DNA of 64,000 nt from Prauserella shujinwangii. GTDB lineage: Bacteria > Actinomycetota > Actinomycetes > Mycobacteriales > Pseudonocardiaceae. Location: contig NZ_PVNH01000001.1 of NCBI RefSeq assembly GCF_003001955.1, positions 558,001 through 622,000 on the forward strand, read 5' to 3'. The stretch's first letter is position 1; each line of letters begins with the position of its first letter. Positions 26,216 to 35,366 of this stretch are shown here, piece by piece. The position numbers and the translations under genes are program-made. Under the pieces are notes generated by a model. It made no database searches. It was not told the DNA's origin and worked only from the letters and a program-made list of their open reading frames with translations.

Positions 26216-28996
26216 ATGCGCCAGCGACAGGCCGCGCGCGGAACCGCGCTCGCGGCACTCACCTGCCTCGTCCTCGGCGTCGGCGTGCCCGCGGGTACCG
26301 CTGCCGATCAGGACCGCGACACCCCGCCGCTCGCGCCCGCGTCGCTGACCGTCGGCGACCGCACCGCGCCGCTGGGCGTGGCCGGTCCGCCCGCGTTCGG
26401 CTGGCTGCCGCGTGACCGCGACCCGAACGAGGCGCAGTCGGCCTACCAGATCGCGGTCAGCCGCGGCGACGCCGTGGTGTGGGACAGCGGGCGCGTGCGC
26501 TCGGGCGAGCAGTCCGCTGTGCCGTACGCGGGGCCGCCGCTGGACGCGGGCACGGCCTACCGGTGGACGGTGCGGACGTGGGACCGGACCGGGCAGGTCT
26601 CGCCGTGGTCGCAGCCCGCCACGTTCGAGACCGCCCTCGGCGACGGCGACTGGGAGGGTGCCGAGTGGATCCGCCGCGACAGCACCGAGGCCGACGACTA
26701 CACCCTGGCGCGCACCGAGGTCGAGGTAACGGACAGTCCGGTGGTGCGCGCCCGCGCCTACACCGCGGCCAACCACACCTACGAGCTGTTCCTCAACGGC
26801 GCGCGGGCCGACCGCGGCGCGTCGTTCGGCTACCCGGGAGAGGGTTACTACCAGGTCGCCGACGTCACCGGCCTGGTCAGCGCGGGTGAGCCGCTGGCCG
26901 TCGGTGTCCGCTACCACTGGTACGGCGGCGGCCAGGGCCGCCCGGCCGCCGAGCGCTCCCTGTTGCACAAGCTGGTCATCGAGCACGCGGACGGCACCCG
27001 CCAGGTCGTCGTGACCGGCGACGACTGGCGGGTCACCAGGGACACCCGGTTCGTGCCCGACGCCCCGCGGCGCAACGGCGAGGGCGACCGGGTCGACCAG
27101 CAGGACGGCCGCGGGGTCGTCGAGGGCTGGGCGCGGCCCGGCTTCGACGACTCCGCCTGGCAACGCGCCACCAGCCTCGGCGCCCACCCCACCAGCAGGT
27201 TCAGCCACCTCAACGCGCAGGAGACCCGGGTCGTCGAGCGCGAGGTGCATCCGGTCCGGCTGCTGACCGCGGACGACGGCACCGTGGTCGCCGACTTCGG
27301 CGCGGTCATCCCCGCCCGGCCGCAGGTGCGCTTCGACGCGGGCGTCGCAGGCCGCGAGGTGCGGATACGGACCGGGTACGAGCTGACCGCAGCGGGGCGG
27401 GTGTCCACGGCCGACCTGGCCACTCAGGACACCGACATGGACTTCCCCTACATCCAGGCCGAGGGCCCGCAGCACTACCGGGCGTTCACGCACCTCGGCT
27501 TCCGGTACCTGGAGATCCCGGGTGCCGGTGAGGACATCGACCGCGAGGACGTCTCGGCGATCCTCGTGCACACGGCCGTGCCCGAGGGCAGGCAGGCGAG
27601 CTTCACCAGCGCGAACGAGACGCTGAACGAGGTGTGGGAACTGCTGCAGCGCTCGGCGCTGTACTCGGTGCAGGAGCAGTTCGTGGACACCCCCACCCGG
27701 GAGAAGGCCCAGTTCCTCGGTGACGCCGCGAACATCTCCTACGCGACGATGCAGGGCTTCGCCGAGCGCGACGCCACCCAGCAGGCGATCCGCGAGTTCC
27801 TGGCCTCGCAGCGCCGGTACTGGTCGAACGGCGCCGACGCCGGGCGGTACAACGCCGTGTACCCGAACGGCGACGGCAAGCGCGACATCCCCGACTACAC
27901 CGAGATGTTCGTCGACTGGGTGTGGCGTTACTACGAGGTGACCGGCGACCGCGCACTGCTCGCCGAGGCGTACCCGGCGATCCGCGCGACGGCGGACTAC
28001 GTCCTGCGGCACATCCCGGAGGACGGCCCGACCGCCGGCCTGGTCACGAACCTCTCCGGCGGCAGCGGTGCCTACCGGTACGGCATCGTCGACTGGCCGG
28101 CGCCCGGCCGCTTCGGCTACGACATGGACACCGCCGCGCGCACCACGGTCAACGCCCTCGCCGTCGAGGTGCTGCGGCGCACCGCCGACATGGCGGAGGT
28201 GCTCGGCAGGCCCGCCACCGAGTCCGGGCGGTACCGGCAGGAGCAGCACACGCTCGCCGACACGATGAACGAGCGCCTGCGCGCCGGGGACGGCGTGTAC
28301 GTGGACGGGCTGCACGCCGACGGCGCGCAGAGCACCCACAAGGGACAGCACAGCACCTCGTACGCGATCGCGTTCGGCGTGGCCCCCGAGCGCGACCAGC
28401 CGCGGCTGGCCGAGTACCTGGCCGGGATGGGTATGCGGCAGGGTCCGATGACCGCGCACTGGCTGCTGCAGGCGCTGTCGGACGCGGGCAGGCCGGACGC
28501 CGTGCTCGATCTGCTCACCGACACCGAGGACCACGGCTGGGCCAACATCCTCGAACAGGGCGCGACCTTCACGTGGGAGGCGTGGACCCTCGACGAGGGC
28601 ACCAACTTCAGCCAGTCGCACGGCTGGGGCGCGCAGGCCGCCGTCGACGTGATCGAGACGCTGCTCGGCATCCGTCCCGCCGCGCCCGGCGCGGCCAGGA
28701 TCGACATCGTGCCGCCGGGCACGGGGCTGGAGCATGCGGAGGGCACCGTGCACACCCAGCGGGGCCCGGTGTCGCTGTCCTGGAAGCGGACGCGGAACGG
28801 CCTGCGGGCCGCCGTCGAGATCCCGGTGAACGTGACGGCCAGGGTCGAGCTGCCCGCGGCCGGCGGCACGACCTACCGGGCGGTGGGCCCGGCCGGGGGC
28901 CGCTACGTCGGGACCGAGGGCGACCGGGTGATCTTCGAGATGGGCTCGGGCAAGGCGGTCTTCGTCCCCGTGCCCGCGGAAGGTGGGCAGCAGTGA
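26216..28996 (+). CDS. Secreted alpha-L-rhamnosidase, GH78
   Basis: The 926-residue protein starts at ATG 26216 after GGGAGCAAC. Residues 1-30 form a Sec signal (TALAALTCLVLGVGVPAGTAA). The order of parts fits GH78: an N-terminal beta domain (SAYQIAVSRGDAVVWDSG; LFLNGARADRG), the (alpha/alpha)6 catalytic barrel beginning near SALYSVQEQFVDTPTREKAQFLGDA with acidic motifs around DYTEMFVDWVWRYYEVTGD and GATFTWEAWT, and a C-terminal beta domain (VNVTARVELPAAG). It would release L-rhamnose from plant or bacterial glycosides outside the cell. It overlaps the GH106 gene by GTGA, so the two enzymes are co-produced. Confidence 0.92.
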   Translation: MRQRQAARGTALAALTCLVLGVGVPAGTAADQDRDTPPLAPASLTVGDRTAPLGVAGPPAFGWLPRDRDPNEAQSAYQIAVSRGDAVVWDSGRVRSGEQSAVPYAGPPLDAGTAYRWTVRTWDRTGQVSPWSQPATFETALGDGDWEGAEWIRRDSTEADDYTLARTEVEVTDSPVVRARAYTAANHTYELFLNGARADRGASFGYPGEGYYQVADVTGLVSAGEPLAVGVRYHWYGGGQGRPAAERSLLHKLVIEHADGTRQVVVTGDDWRVTRDTRFVPDAPRRNGEGDRVDQQDGRGVVEGWARPGFDDSAWQRATSLGAHPTSRFSHLNAQETRVVEREVHPVRLLTADDGTVVADFGAVIPARPQVRFDAGVAGREVRIRTGYELTAAGRVSTADLATQDTDMDFPYIQAEGPQHYRAFTHLGFRYLEIPGAGEDIDREDVSAILVHTAVPEGRQASFTSANETLNEVWELLQRSALYSVQEQFVDTPTREKAQFLGDAANISYATMQGFAERDATQQAIREFLASQRRYWSNGADAGRYNAVYPNGDGKRDIPDYTEMFVDWVWRYYEVTGDRALLAEAYPAIRATADYVLRHIPEDGPTAGLVTNLSGGSGAYRYGIVDWPAPGRFGYDMDTAARTTVNALAVEVLRRTADMAEVLGRPATESGRYRQEQHTLADTMNERLRAGDGVYVDGLHADGAQSTHKGQHSTSYAIAFGVAPERDQPRLAEYLAGMGMRQGPMTAHWLLQALSDAGRPDAVLDLLTDTEDHGWANILEQGATFTWEAWTLDEGTNFSQSHGWGAQAAVDVIETLLGIRPAAPGAARIDIVPPGTGLEHAEGTVHTQRGPVSLSWKRTRNGLRAAVEIPVNVTARVELPAAGGTTYRAVGPAGGRYVGTEGDRVIFEMGSGKAVFVPVPAEGGQQ

Positions 28997-31824
28997 ACGA
29001 CAACCCGCGACGCGGTCTCTCCCGGCGCCTGTTCCTGACCGCCGCCGGGGCCGGGGCGGCCACGGCCGCGCTCGGCGTCCGGCCCGCCGCGGCCACGGCA
29101 CCGGGCCGGGGTTTCGCCGCCACGTTCGCCGCGCCGCCGCGCGAGGTCCAGGCGAAGTTCCGCTGGTGGTGGCCGCACGGCATGGTCGAGCCCGCGGAGA
29201 TCCGGCGCGAGATCGACGCGATCGCCGACGCCGGGTTCGGCGGCGTCGAGATCGCCGACGTGCACCACAGCATCGGCGAGCCGCTGGACCCCGCGGGAAC
29301 GGGATGGGGCACCCCGCCGTGGGTGCGGGCGCTGGAGGCCGCGCTGGACCAGGGCAACCGGCGGGGCGTGATCGTCGACGTGACGATCGGCCCGGCCTGG
29401 CCCGCCGCCGTGCCGTCGATCACCCCCGACTCGGACGGCGCGGTCAAGGAGCTGGCGCACGGCGTGGTCACGGTGGCCGCGGGGGAGACGTACTCCGGGC
29501 CGGTGCCGGCGGCCGTGGTGCCACCCGAACACGGGGTGGGCAGGCAGGACCTGTTCGCCGTGCAGGCGGTGCGGGTGGCCGCGGGCAGCTCGCCGGACGC
29601 GCGCAGGCCGAGGCTGGAGGCCGCCTCGGTCACCGATCTCACCGCGCGGGCCGACGGCGGGACGATCACCTGGACCGCGCCGGGTGAGGGCACGTGGCTG
29701 CTGATCGCCTACTGGCTGCGCGGATCGGGGCAGCGTCCCGAGCGTGGCCCGCACACCGAGCCGGTGTCCTTTGTGGTCGACCACTTCAGCCGTGCCGGCA
29801 CCGAGGCCGTGATCGACTTCTGGGAGCGGCGGATCCTCACCCCACGGGTCCGGCGACTGCTGCGGGAGTCGGGTGGCGCGATGTTCGAGGACTCCATCGA
29901 GATGGAGACCGACACGACACTGTGGACACCGCGGCTGCCGCAGGAGTTCGAGTCCAGGCTGGGCTACTCCCCGCTGCCGTACCTGCCCGTGATCGTGCAG
30001 CACGACGAGGACCCGGTGTTCGACTTCGACACCGGGGTCTCGGGCCGGGTCCGCGACGACGTCAACGAGGTGCTCAGCCAGCTGTACCTGGAGCACCACC
30101 TGCGGCCGCTGCAGGAGTGGCTGCACGGGCTGGGCATGAAGCTGCGCATCCAGCCGTACGGTCTGCAGACCGACGCCGTCGCCAAGGCCGCCGCGGTGGA
30201 CATCTCCGAGGGCGAATCGCTGGGCTTCAAGAACCTGGACGACTTCCGCTCGCTGGCCGGCGGGCGGGACATGGGGGGCAAGAAGATCCTGTCCAGCGAG
30301 GCGGCGGCGGTCTACGGTGGCTCGTACAGCGTGACGTGGCAGCGCGCGGCACGCACGATCGGCCGCGAGTACTCGGCGGGCGTGAACCAGGCCGTGCTGC
30401 ACGGGTTCTCCTACGCCGACGCGCCCGGCGCCGAGTGGCCGGGTTTCGCGGCGTTCACCCCGTACGACGGTGGCGTCGGCTACAGCGAGTCGTGGGGTCC
30501 GAGGCAGCCGACGTGGGGACATGCCGCCGACGTCGCGGGTCACCTCGCCCGCAACCAACTGGTGCTGCAGGCCGGCGTGGCCCGCTGTGACGTGGCGTTC
30601 CTGCGGCAGAAGGGCTACGCGGGGTCCGGGTTCGGCGCGGCGTGGTTCTCGGCCACCGGGGTCACGCAGGGCTGGACGCACGCGTTCCTCAGCCCGCGCC
30701 TGCTGGAGCTGCCCAGCGCACGGGTTTCCGGAGGCAGGCTCGCGCCGGACGGACCGGGGTACCAGCTGCTCGTGTTCGAGGGTGACGCGTTCTCCGGCCG
30801 GGCGAACACGATGCCGCTCGCGGCCGCGCGCACCCTCCTCGAGCTCGCGAGAGCGGGACTGCCGATGCTGGTCGTGGGCCCGTGGACGGAGCCGCGGGTG
30901 CCCGGCATCGCGCGACCCGGCGAGAACGAGCGGCTCGCGGAGGTGTTCGGCAGGCTGCTGGCCGAACCGTCCGTGCGGCGCGTGGACGACCGGCCACAGA
31001 TCCCGGACGGCATCGCGGCTCTGGGCCTGCGCCCGGACGTGCGGTACGCCGAAGCGTCCCCGCTGCTGCACGCCCGGCGGGTGGACGGCGAGGTCAGCTA
31101 CTTCTACTTCGTGAACGGCTCGGACAGTGTGGTCGTCGATCACGACGTGGTGCTGCCGCGGGCCGGTCGTGTGCTGCCGTACGCGCTGGACTCGTGGACC
31201 GGGCAGGTGTGGCGGCTCCGCCACGTCGCCGAGGACGGCGGCGCCGTGCGCGTCCGCATCACGCTGCGACCGGGCGAGTCGACGATCGTGGCCCTGGCGG
31301 GGCCCGGCTGGACGGCGGGCACGCGACGCGGACGTCCCCGCGGCACCGGCACCGCGGCGGCACGGGCGCTGCCGTCGTGGCACCTGCGGCTCGCCGACTG
31401 GCGGCCCGGCGCGTCGGCGACCGAGACGCGGGTCGTGGTGCACGAGCGTGACCTCGCCGAACTGGTGCCGTGGTCGCAACTCGCGGGGCTGGAGGACGTT
31501 TCCGGTGTCGGCCGGTACACCACGACGGTCGAGCTCGGCCGGGAGTGGCTCGGCGGGCACGGTGCGTGCCTGGACCTCGGCCGGTTCACCGACACCGCAC
31601 GGGTGTGGGTGAACGGCAGGCGGCTGCCGCCGGTCAACCTGTTCAACCCGGTGGTGGACGTGAGCGGGCACCTGCGTGCGGGCCGGAACACGATCGAGGT
31701 GGAGGTCGCAGGCACGCTGATCAACCGGCTGCGCGTGACCCGCCCGGAGGTGTACGGCAGCGTGCGGCGGCAGGACTGCGGCCTGCTCGGCCCGGTTCGC
31801 CTGCTGCTCCGCGCCCGTGAGTGA
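28993..31824 (+). CDS. Secreted GH106-family alpha-L-rhamnosidase
   Basis: The 943-residue protein starts at GTG 28993, overlapping the GH78 stop. A TAT signal (SRRLFLTAAGAGAATAALG) precedes the mature enzyme. KFRWWWPHGMVEPAEIRREIDAIADAGFGGVEIADV is the N-terminal barrel signature of GH106 enzymes. Later GH106-like landmarks are GGAMFEDSIEMET, KILSSEAAAVYGG and the closing beta-sandwich (ARVWVNGRRLPPV). GH106 contains alpha-L-rhamnosidases of a fold unrelated to GH78. Having both in one operon suggests attack on two linkages or two kinds of rhamnoside. One enzyme is Sec-exported and the other TAT-exported. Confidence 0.85.
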   Translation: MNDNPRRGLSRRLFLTAAGAGAATAALGVRPAAATAPGRGFAATFAAPPREVQAKFRWWWPHGMVEPAEIRREIDAIADAGFGGVEIADVHHSIGEPLDPAGTGWGTPPWVRALEAALDQGNRRGVIVDVTIGPAWPAAVPSITPDSDGAVKELAHGVVTVAAGETYSGPVPAAVVPPEHGVGRQDLFAVQAVRVAAGSSPDARRPRLEAASVTDLTARADGGTITWTAPGEGTWLLIAYWLRGSGQRPERGPHTEPVSFVVDHFSRAGTEAVIDFWERRILTPRVRRLLRESGGAMFEDSIEMETDTTLWTPRLPQEFESRLGYSPLPYLPVIVQHDEDPVFDFDTGVSGRVRDDVNEVLSQLYLEHHLRPLQEWLHGLGMKLRIQPYGLQTDAVAKAAAVDISEGESLGFKNLDDFRSLAGGRDMGGKKILSSEAAAVYGGSYSVTWQRAARTIGREYSAGVNQAVLHGFSYADAPGAEWPGFAAFTPYDGGVGYSESWGPRQPTWGHAADVAGHLARNQLVLQAGVARCDVAFLRQKGYAGSGFGAAWFSATGVTQGWTHAFLSPRLLELPSARVSGGRLAPDGPGYQLLVFEGDAFSGRANTMPLAAARTLLELARAGLPMLVVGPWTEPRVPGIARPGENERLAEVFGRLLAEPSVRRVDDRPQIPDGIAALGLRPDVRYAEASPLLHARRVDGEVSYFYFVNGSDSVVVDHDVVLPRAGRVLPYALDSWTGQVWRLRHVAEDGGAVRVRITLRPGESTIVALAGPGWTAGTRRGRPRGTGTAAARALPSWHLRLADWRPGASATETRVVVHERDLAELVPWSQLAGLEDVSGVGRYTTTVELGREWLGGHGACLDLGRFTDTARVWVNGRRLPPVNLFNPVVDVSGHLRAGRNTIEVEVAGTLINRLRVTRPEVYGSVRRQDCGLLGPVRLLLRARE

Positions 31825-32012
31825 CGGGCGGGGGAAACTCGTGTGCGCGCTCGCGCTCGCCGGTGCGCGGGTCGGTGTCCGGTCGACCGGCCGGGCAGCC
31901 CGGCCTGGAGACGGGTCCTGAGCCCGGCGCCGATCCCGCGGGCGCCCGGCCGGACCGAAACGGTGGGCCTGCACCGTGGGCCCTCGATGGCCCTGCACGA
32001 GGAGCATGTGCG

Positions 32013-32036
32013 GGACCCCGGACCGAATCCGGGTCC
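32013..32036. terminator. Hairpin between convergent rhamnosidase and LysR genes
   Basis: GGACCCCGG (32013-32021) pairs with CCGGGTCC (32029-32036) with one bulged C around a seven-base loop. It lies 14 bases beyond the LysR stop on the minus strand and 190 bases after the GH106 stop. A terminator for the LysR gene, or for both, is likely. There is no T-run, as usual in actinomycetes. Confidence 0.5.
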
Positions 32037-32049
32037 GCCGACCGCCAGG

Positions 32050-32979
32050 TCAGGAATCCTCGCCGGCGAAGACGTCCTGGCAGTACGCGACGAACTCCGC
32101 CGACCGCCGGGTGAGCCGGGTGTGCCTCGGCCACGCCAGCAGCACCGACACGGCGTAGCCGGACAGCTCGGAGATCGACTTGTACACCACGGGCAGGCCC
32201 TCGTAGGTGCGGTCGTTGGCCGGGCGCTGGATCAGCATGGCGTAGCCGAGCCCGCGACCGACCAGCGCGCGCGCCGTCTCGAAGCTGCTCGTGCGGTGCC
32301 GCACCACCGGTTTGACGCCCGCGTCCGTGCACAGCCGCAGCGTGTGGTGTGAACTCGGGGGCGCGTCGAGCAGCACCATCGGCTCGTCGGCCAGGTCGTG
32401 CAGCGCGACCTCGGGCTGGCCGGCCAGCCGGTGGTCGGCGGGCAGGAGTACGTGCGGCCGCCGGTGGTAGAGCTCGACCTGCGCTATCTCCGGGAGCACC
32501 TCCATGTCGTAGAGGACCGCGAGGTCGAGCTCTCCCGCCAGGAGCAGGCGTTGCAGAGCGTCCTGCGTGCCCTCGGTGAAGTCGATCGTCACCCGCGGAT
32601 GCCGGCCTCCGAAGCCGTGCAGCAGGCGGGGAAGCACCGTGGGCGCCAGGGTGAGGTAGCAGCCCAGCGCGAGCCTGCCCGCCAGGTCCGCCGAGTCGCC
32701 CGCGTTCGTCTCCGCCAGTTCCTCCGCCTGCCGCAGCAGCGCCCTGGCCTGCTGCAGCACCTGGGTCCCGCTCGGGGTGAGCGTGATGCCGTGCGCCTTG
32801 CGCCGGACGCACAGCTGGACCTTCAGAGCGCGTTCCAGCTCGCCCAGCGCGAGCGACACCGCGGACTGCGACACGTGCAGGCGGCTCGCGGCCGCGCTGA
32901 TCGTGCCTTCCTCGGCCGCGGCGACGAAGTACCAGAGCTGCCGCAGCGAGAAGCCGGGGAGATTGCTCAGTTTTTCCAC
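32050..32979 (-). CDS. LysR-family regulator divergent from aromatic-acid transporter
   Basis: The 309-residue regulator has the LysR winged helix near residues 8-70 (FSLRQLWYFVAAAEEGTISAAASRLHVSQSAVSLALGELERAL) and a substrate-binding domain with LALGCYLTLAPTVLPRLLHGF and DLAVLYDMEVLPE. It lies divergently from the MHS transporter gene with a 92-base gap, the classic arrangement in which a LysR protein controls its neighbour and itself. An aromatic acid is the likely co-inducer given the catabolic genes that follow. Confidence 0.92.
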   Translation of the reverse strand: MEKLSNLPGFSLRQLWYFVAAAEEGTISAAASRLHVSQSAVSLALGELERALKVQLCVRRKAHGITLTPSGTQVLQQARALLRQAEELAETNAGDSADLAGRLALGCYLTLAPTVLPRLLHGFGGRHPRVTIDFTEGTQDALQRLLLAGELDLAVLYDMEVLPEIAQVELYHRRPHVLLPADHRLAGQPEVALHDLADEPMVLLDAPPSSHHTLRLCTDAGVKPVVRHRTSSFETARALVGRGLGYAMLIQRPANDRTYEGLPVVYKSISELSGYAVSVLLAWPRHTRLTRRSAEFVAYCQDVFAGEDS

Positions 32980-33004
32980 GATTGCTTCCCGGAATTCTGT
33001 TCTT

Positions 33005-33015
33005 TACCTGAGGTA
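33005..33015. promoter_or_regulatory. Palindrome TACCTGAGGTA in LysR-transporter intergenic region
   Basis: TACCT and AGGTA flank a central G in the 92-base gap between the divergent LysR and transporter genes. Position fits a LysR recognition site, but the usual T-N11-A form is not clear and the match is short. Confidence 0.3.
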
Positions 33016-33071
33016 GGGGTGCGACTCACTGTAAACCCGCGACCGGCTCCCCGACGATGAGGAGACAAGCG

Positions 33072-34379
33072 ATGAGCTCGCTCGACGCCCGCCAGGGCGC
33101 CACCAGACGAACCTCGGACCACACGACGCGGCCGATCCGGGTCGCCATGGCCAGTTTCATCGGCACCGCGGTCGAGTGGTACGACTACTTCATCTACGGC
33201 ATGGCCGCCGCGTTGGTGTTCGGCCCGCAGTTCTTCCCCGGCTTCTCCCCGCTGGCCGGAACTCTCGCCTCGTTCGCCACCTTCTCGGTCGGTTTCCTGG
33301 CGAGGCCGATCGGCGGCGTGGTGATGGGCCACTTCGGAGACCGGGTCGGCCGCAAGTCGATGCTCGTCACGTCGTTGATGCTGATGGGACTCGCGACCGT
33401 CGGCATCGGACTGTTGCCGAACTACGCCACGATCGGGGTCTGGGCCCCGATCCTGCTGGTGCTGCTGCGGTTGCTGCAGGGTGTCGGCGTCGGCGGGGAA
33501 TGGGGCGGCGCCGTGCTCATGGCGGTGGAGCACGCGCCGCCACGGCGGCGCACCTTCTACGGCAGCTTCCCGCAGATGGGCGTGCCGGGCGGGTTCGTGC
33601 TCGCCAGCCTCGTGTACCTGGTGATGACCGCGTCGCTGTCCACCGAGACGATGTCGAGCTGGGGCTGGCGCGTGCCGTTCCTGGCCAGCGCCATCCTGCT
33701 CGCGGTGGGGCTCGTGATCCGGCTGTCCATCTCGGAGAGTCCCGCGTTCCAGGAGGTGAAGGCGGCGGGGCGGCAGGAGCGCCTGCCCGTCCTCACCGTC
33801 CTGCGGAAAAACCTCAAGCAGGTGCTGGTGGCCGCGGGCGCGTTCGCGGGCAACAACGCTCTCGGCTACATCTTCATGGCCTACCTGCTGTCGTACACGA
33901 CCACCGTGCTCGAACTGGATCGCGGCATGATCCTGGCGTTCATCGTGGCCGGGTCCGCGGTGTGGCTCGTGGTGACGCCGATCGCGTGCCTGCTGTGCGA
34001 TCGCTACGGGAAACGGCCGGTGCTGCTGGCCGGCTCGGCAGGCCAGGTGGTGTGGGCGGTCGCGCTCTTCCCGTTCGTGAACACCGCGAGCCCGGCCCTG
34101 ATCCTGGTGGCGATCATCGGCCTCGCGGTGTGCCTCGCCATCGTCTACGGCCCGCTGGCCGTCCTGTTCGCGGAGCTGTTCTCCGCGGAGGTGCGCTACA
34201 GCGGTGCGTCCCTCGGCTACCAGGTCGGGTCGATCCTCGGCGGCGGTCTCGCCCCGACCGTGGCCACCGCGTTGTACGTGACCTGGAACTCGACGGCGCC
34301 GATCAGCGCGTACCTGACGGTCATGGCCGTGGCGTGCCTCGGCTGCCTGGCCTACCTCACCCGGCCCCGGCGTTCGTGA
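33072..34379 (+). CDS. MHS-family MFS transporter (metabolite:H+ symporter)
   Basis: The 435-residue transporter starts at ATG 33072, which has GAGGAGA just upstream; the ATG at 33057 lacks such a site. Twelve hydrophobic segments are visible. The MHS signatures are VEWYDYFIYG in the first helix and ARPIGGVVMGHFGDRVGRKSMLV in the loop between helices 2 and 3. Family members import organic acids, betaines or aromatic acids with protons (ShiA, ProP and related). Given the P450 and homoprotocatechuate genes next to it, an arylacetate or related aromatic acid is the probable substrate. Confidence 0.9.
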   Translation: MSSLDARQGATRRTSDHTTRPIRVAMASFIGTAVEWYDYFIYGMAAALVFGPQFFPGFSPLAGTLASFATFSVGFLARPIGGVVMGHFGDRVGRKSMLVTSLMLMGLATVGIGLLPNYATIGVWAPILLVLLRLLQGVGVGGEWGGAVLMAVEHAPPRRRTFYGSFPQMGVPGGFVLASLVYLVMTASLSTETMSSWGWRVPFLASAILLAVGLVIRLSISESPAFQEVKAAGRQERLPVLTVLRKNLKQVLVAAGAFAGNNALGYIFMAYLLSYTTTVLELDRGMILAFIVAGSAVWLVVTPIACLLCDRYGKRPVLLAGSAGQVVWAVALFPFVNTASPALILVAIIGLAVCLAIVYGPLAVLFAELFSAEVRYSGASLGYQVGSILGGGLAPTVATALYVTWNSTAPISAYLTVMAVACLGCLAYLTRPRRS

Positions 34380-34421
34380 GGCACGGGCGCCGGGGCCGAT
34401 GTGCGGGCTCCCGGTGCCGGT

Positions 34422-34459
34422 GGCCCCGGTGTGCCGGCGTCCGCGGGCACACCGGGGCC
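34422..34459 (+). terminator. Terminator after the MHS transporter gene
   Basis: GGCCCCGGTGTGCC (34422-34435) is the exact reverse complement of 34446-34459, giving a 14-bp stem and a ten-base loop. It lies 43 bases past the transporter stop and in front of a decayed gene on the other strand. Confidence 0.8.
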
Positions 34460-34477
34460 TGCCGTCCTGGCCCGTGG

Positions 34478-35110
34478 TCAGGCGTGGCCACCCTGCTCCG
34501 CGAAGGTCTGCCGGCCGTCGAGCGCTTCGGTCCAGGTGATCCTGCCTTCGGCATCGACGCGCAGGATGTCGCTGCCCGGCATGTCGTGCGCTCCGCCGTT
34601 CGCCTTCGGTCCCGGCCGGTGGCGGTGCCGGTCATGCGCCAGAAGGCGACGGCGGTGCTCGGGCCGTCGGCGGCCGCGGCGAGCACCCGCAGGGTCAGCT
34701 CCGGCACCACGGTGAACAGCGCGTCGAGATGCTCGCGCAGATCCTCCACGCCGATCGCACCGGGCAGGGACGGGTCCCGGTAGCGGCCTCCTTCGGCGAA
34801 CAGGGCGATGATGGCGTCGGCGTCCCGCCGGGCCCAGGCGTCGGGATAACGGAGGCCACCTCCCTGGGATCAGGGCCGACGGCGTCGCCGGGTGTGTAGT
34901 GCAGGACGTGCGCACGTTGGTCGCGAAGCGGGCAACGTCCTCGGTGACCGCCTTCCCCTCGGGCGATCCGAGGGCCGCGGCGAGTGCGGGCGGTGAGTCG
35001 AACTCCGCCTCGAACACGGCGAGCTGGTTCTCCACGGGCATGCTCTGTTCGAGGCTCCGCCATCCGGCGGTGATCGCGTCCGCGAGGCGGCTCTCCGCCA
35101 CCGCGACGTG
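34478..35110 (-). pseudogene. Decayed EthD-like plus SnoaL-like gene, frameshifted
   Basis: On the minus strand three frames must be joined. The first (about 35110-34905) reads ITAGWRSLEQSMPVENQLAV, then FDSPPALAAALGSPEGKAV, like the EthD/REDY ferredoxin-like fold. After a frameshift near NVRT, the next reads LHYTPGDAVGPDP. A second shift gives RYPDAWARRDADAIIALFAEGGRYRD, then GVEDLREHLDALFTVVPELT, a SnoaL/NTF2-like fold. A third shift near 34620 restores GSDILRVDAEGRITWTEALDGRQTF and the stop at 34478. No start codon is convincing. The gene is dead or the sequence has several errors. Its neighbours suggest an old aromatic-catabolism or cyclase-like role. Confidence 0.65.
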
Positions 35111-35366
35111 GGCGCGCCCACAACGCGGAGGAACACTCCGCTGTGTCGCCATGTCGGTGCTGCGGGCCACCGCCTCGTCGCGCACCCGGTCCCCTCGTCC
35201 GGACGTCAGCCGGTAGTGGGAACTGACCGCGCCGGCGCGGTCGTCGAGCAGCCGGGACCGCGGGATAGCGGCCGGACGTCGACCACGCGCTCGCCGAGGA
35301 TGCCCAGCGACTGCCGGCTCGCGGTCACGAACCGCACGCCCGGTGCCGCGCAGCACCGGAAGCCGC

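Noticed and set aside
28903-32007. Very long open frame (over 1,000 codons) on the minus strand opposite the rhamnosidases
   Set aside because: It is Arg-, His- and Pro-rich and matches no family. The plus strand encodes clear GH78 and GH106 domains, and long antisense frames are expected at this GC content.
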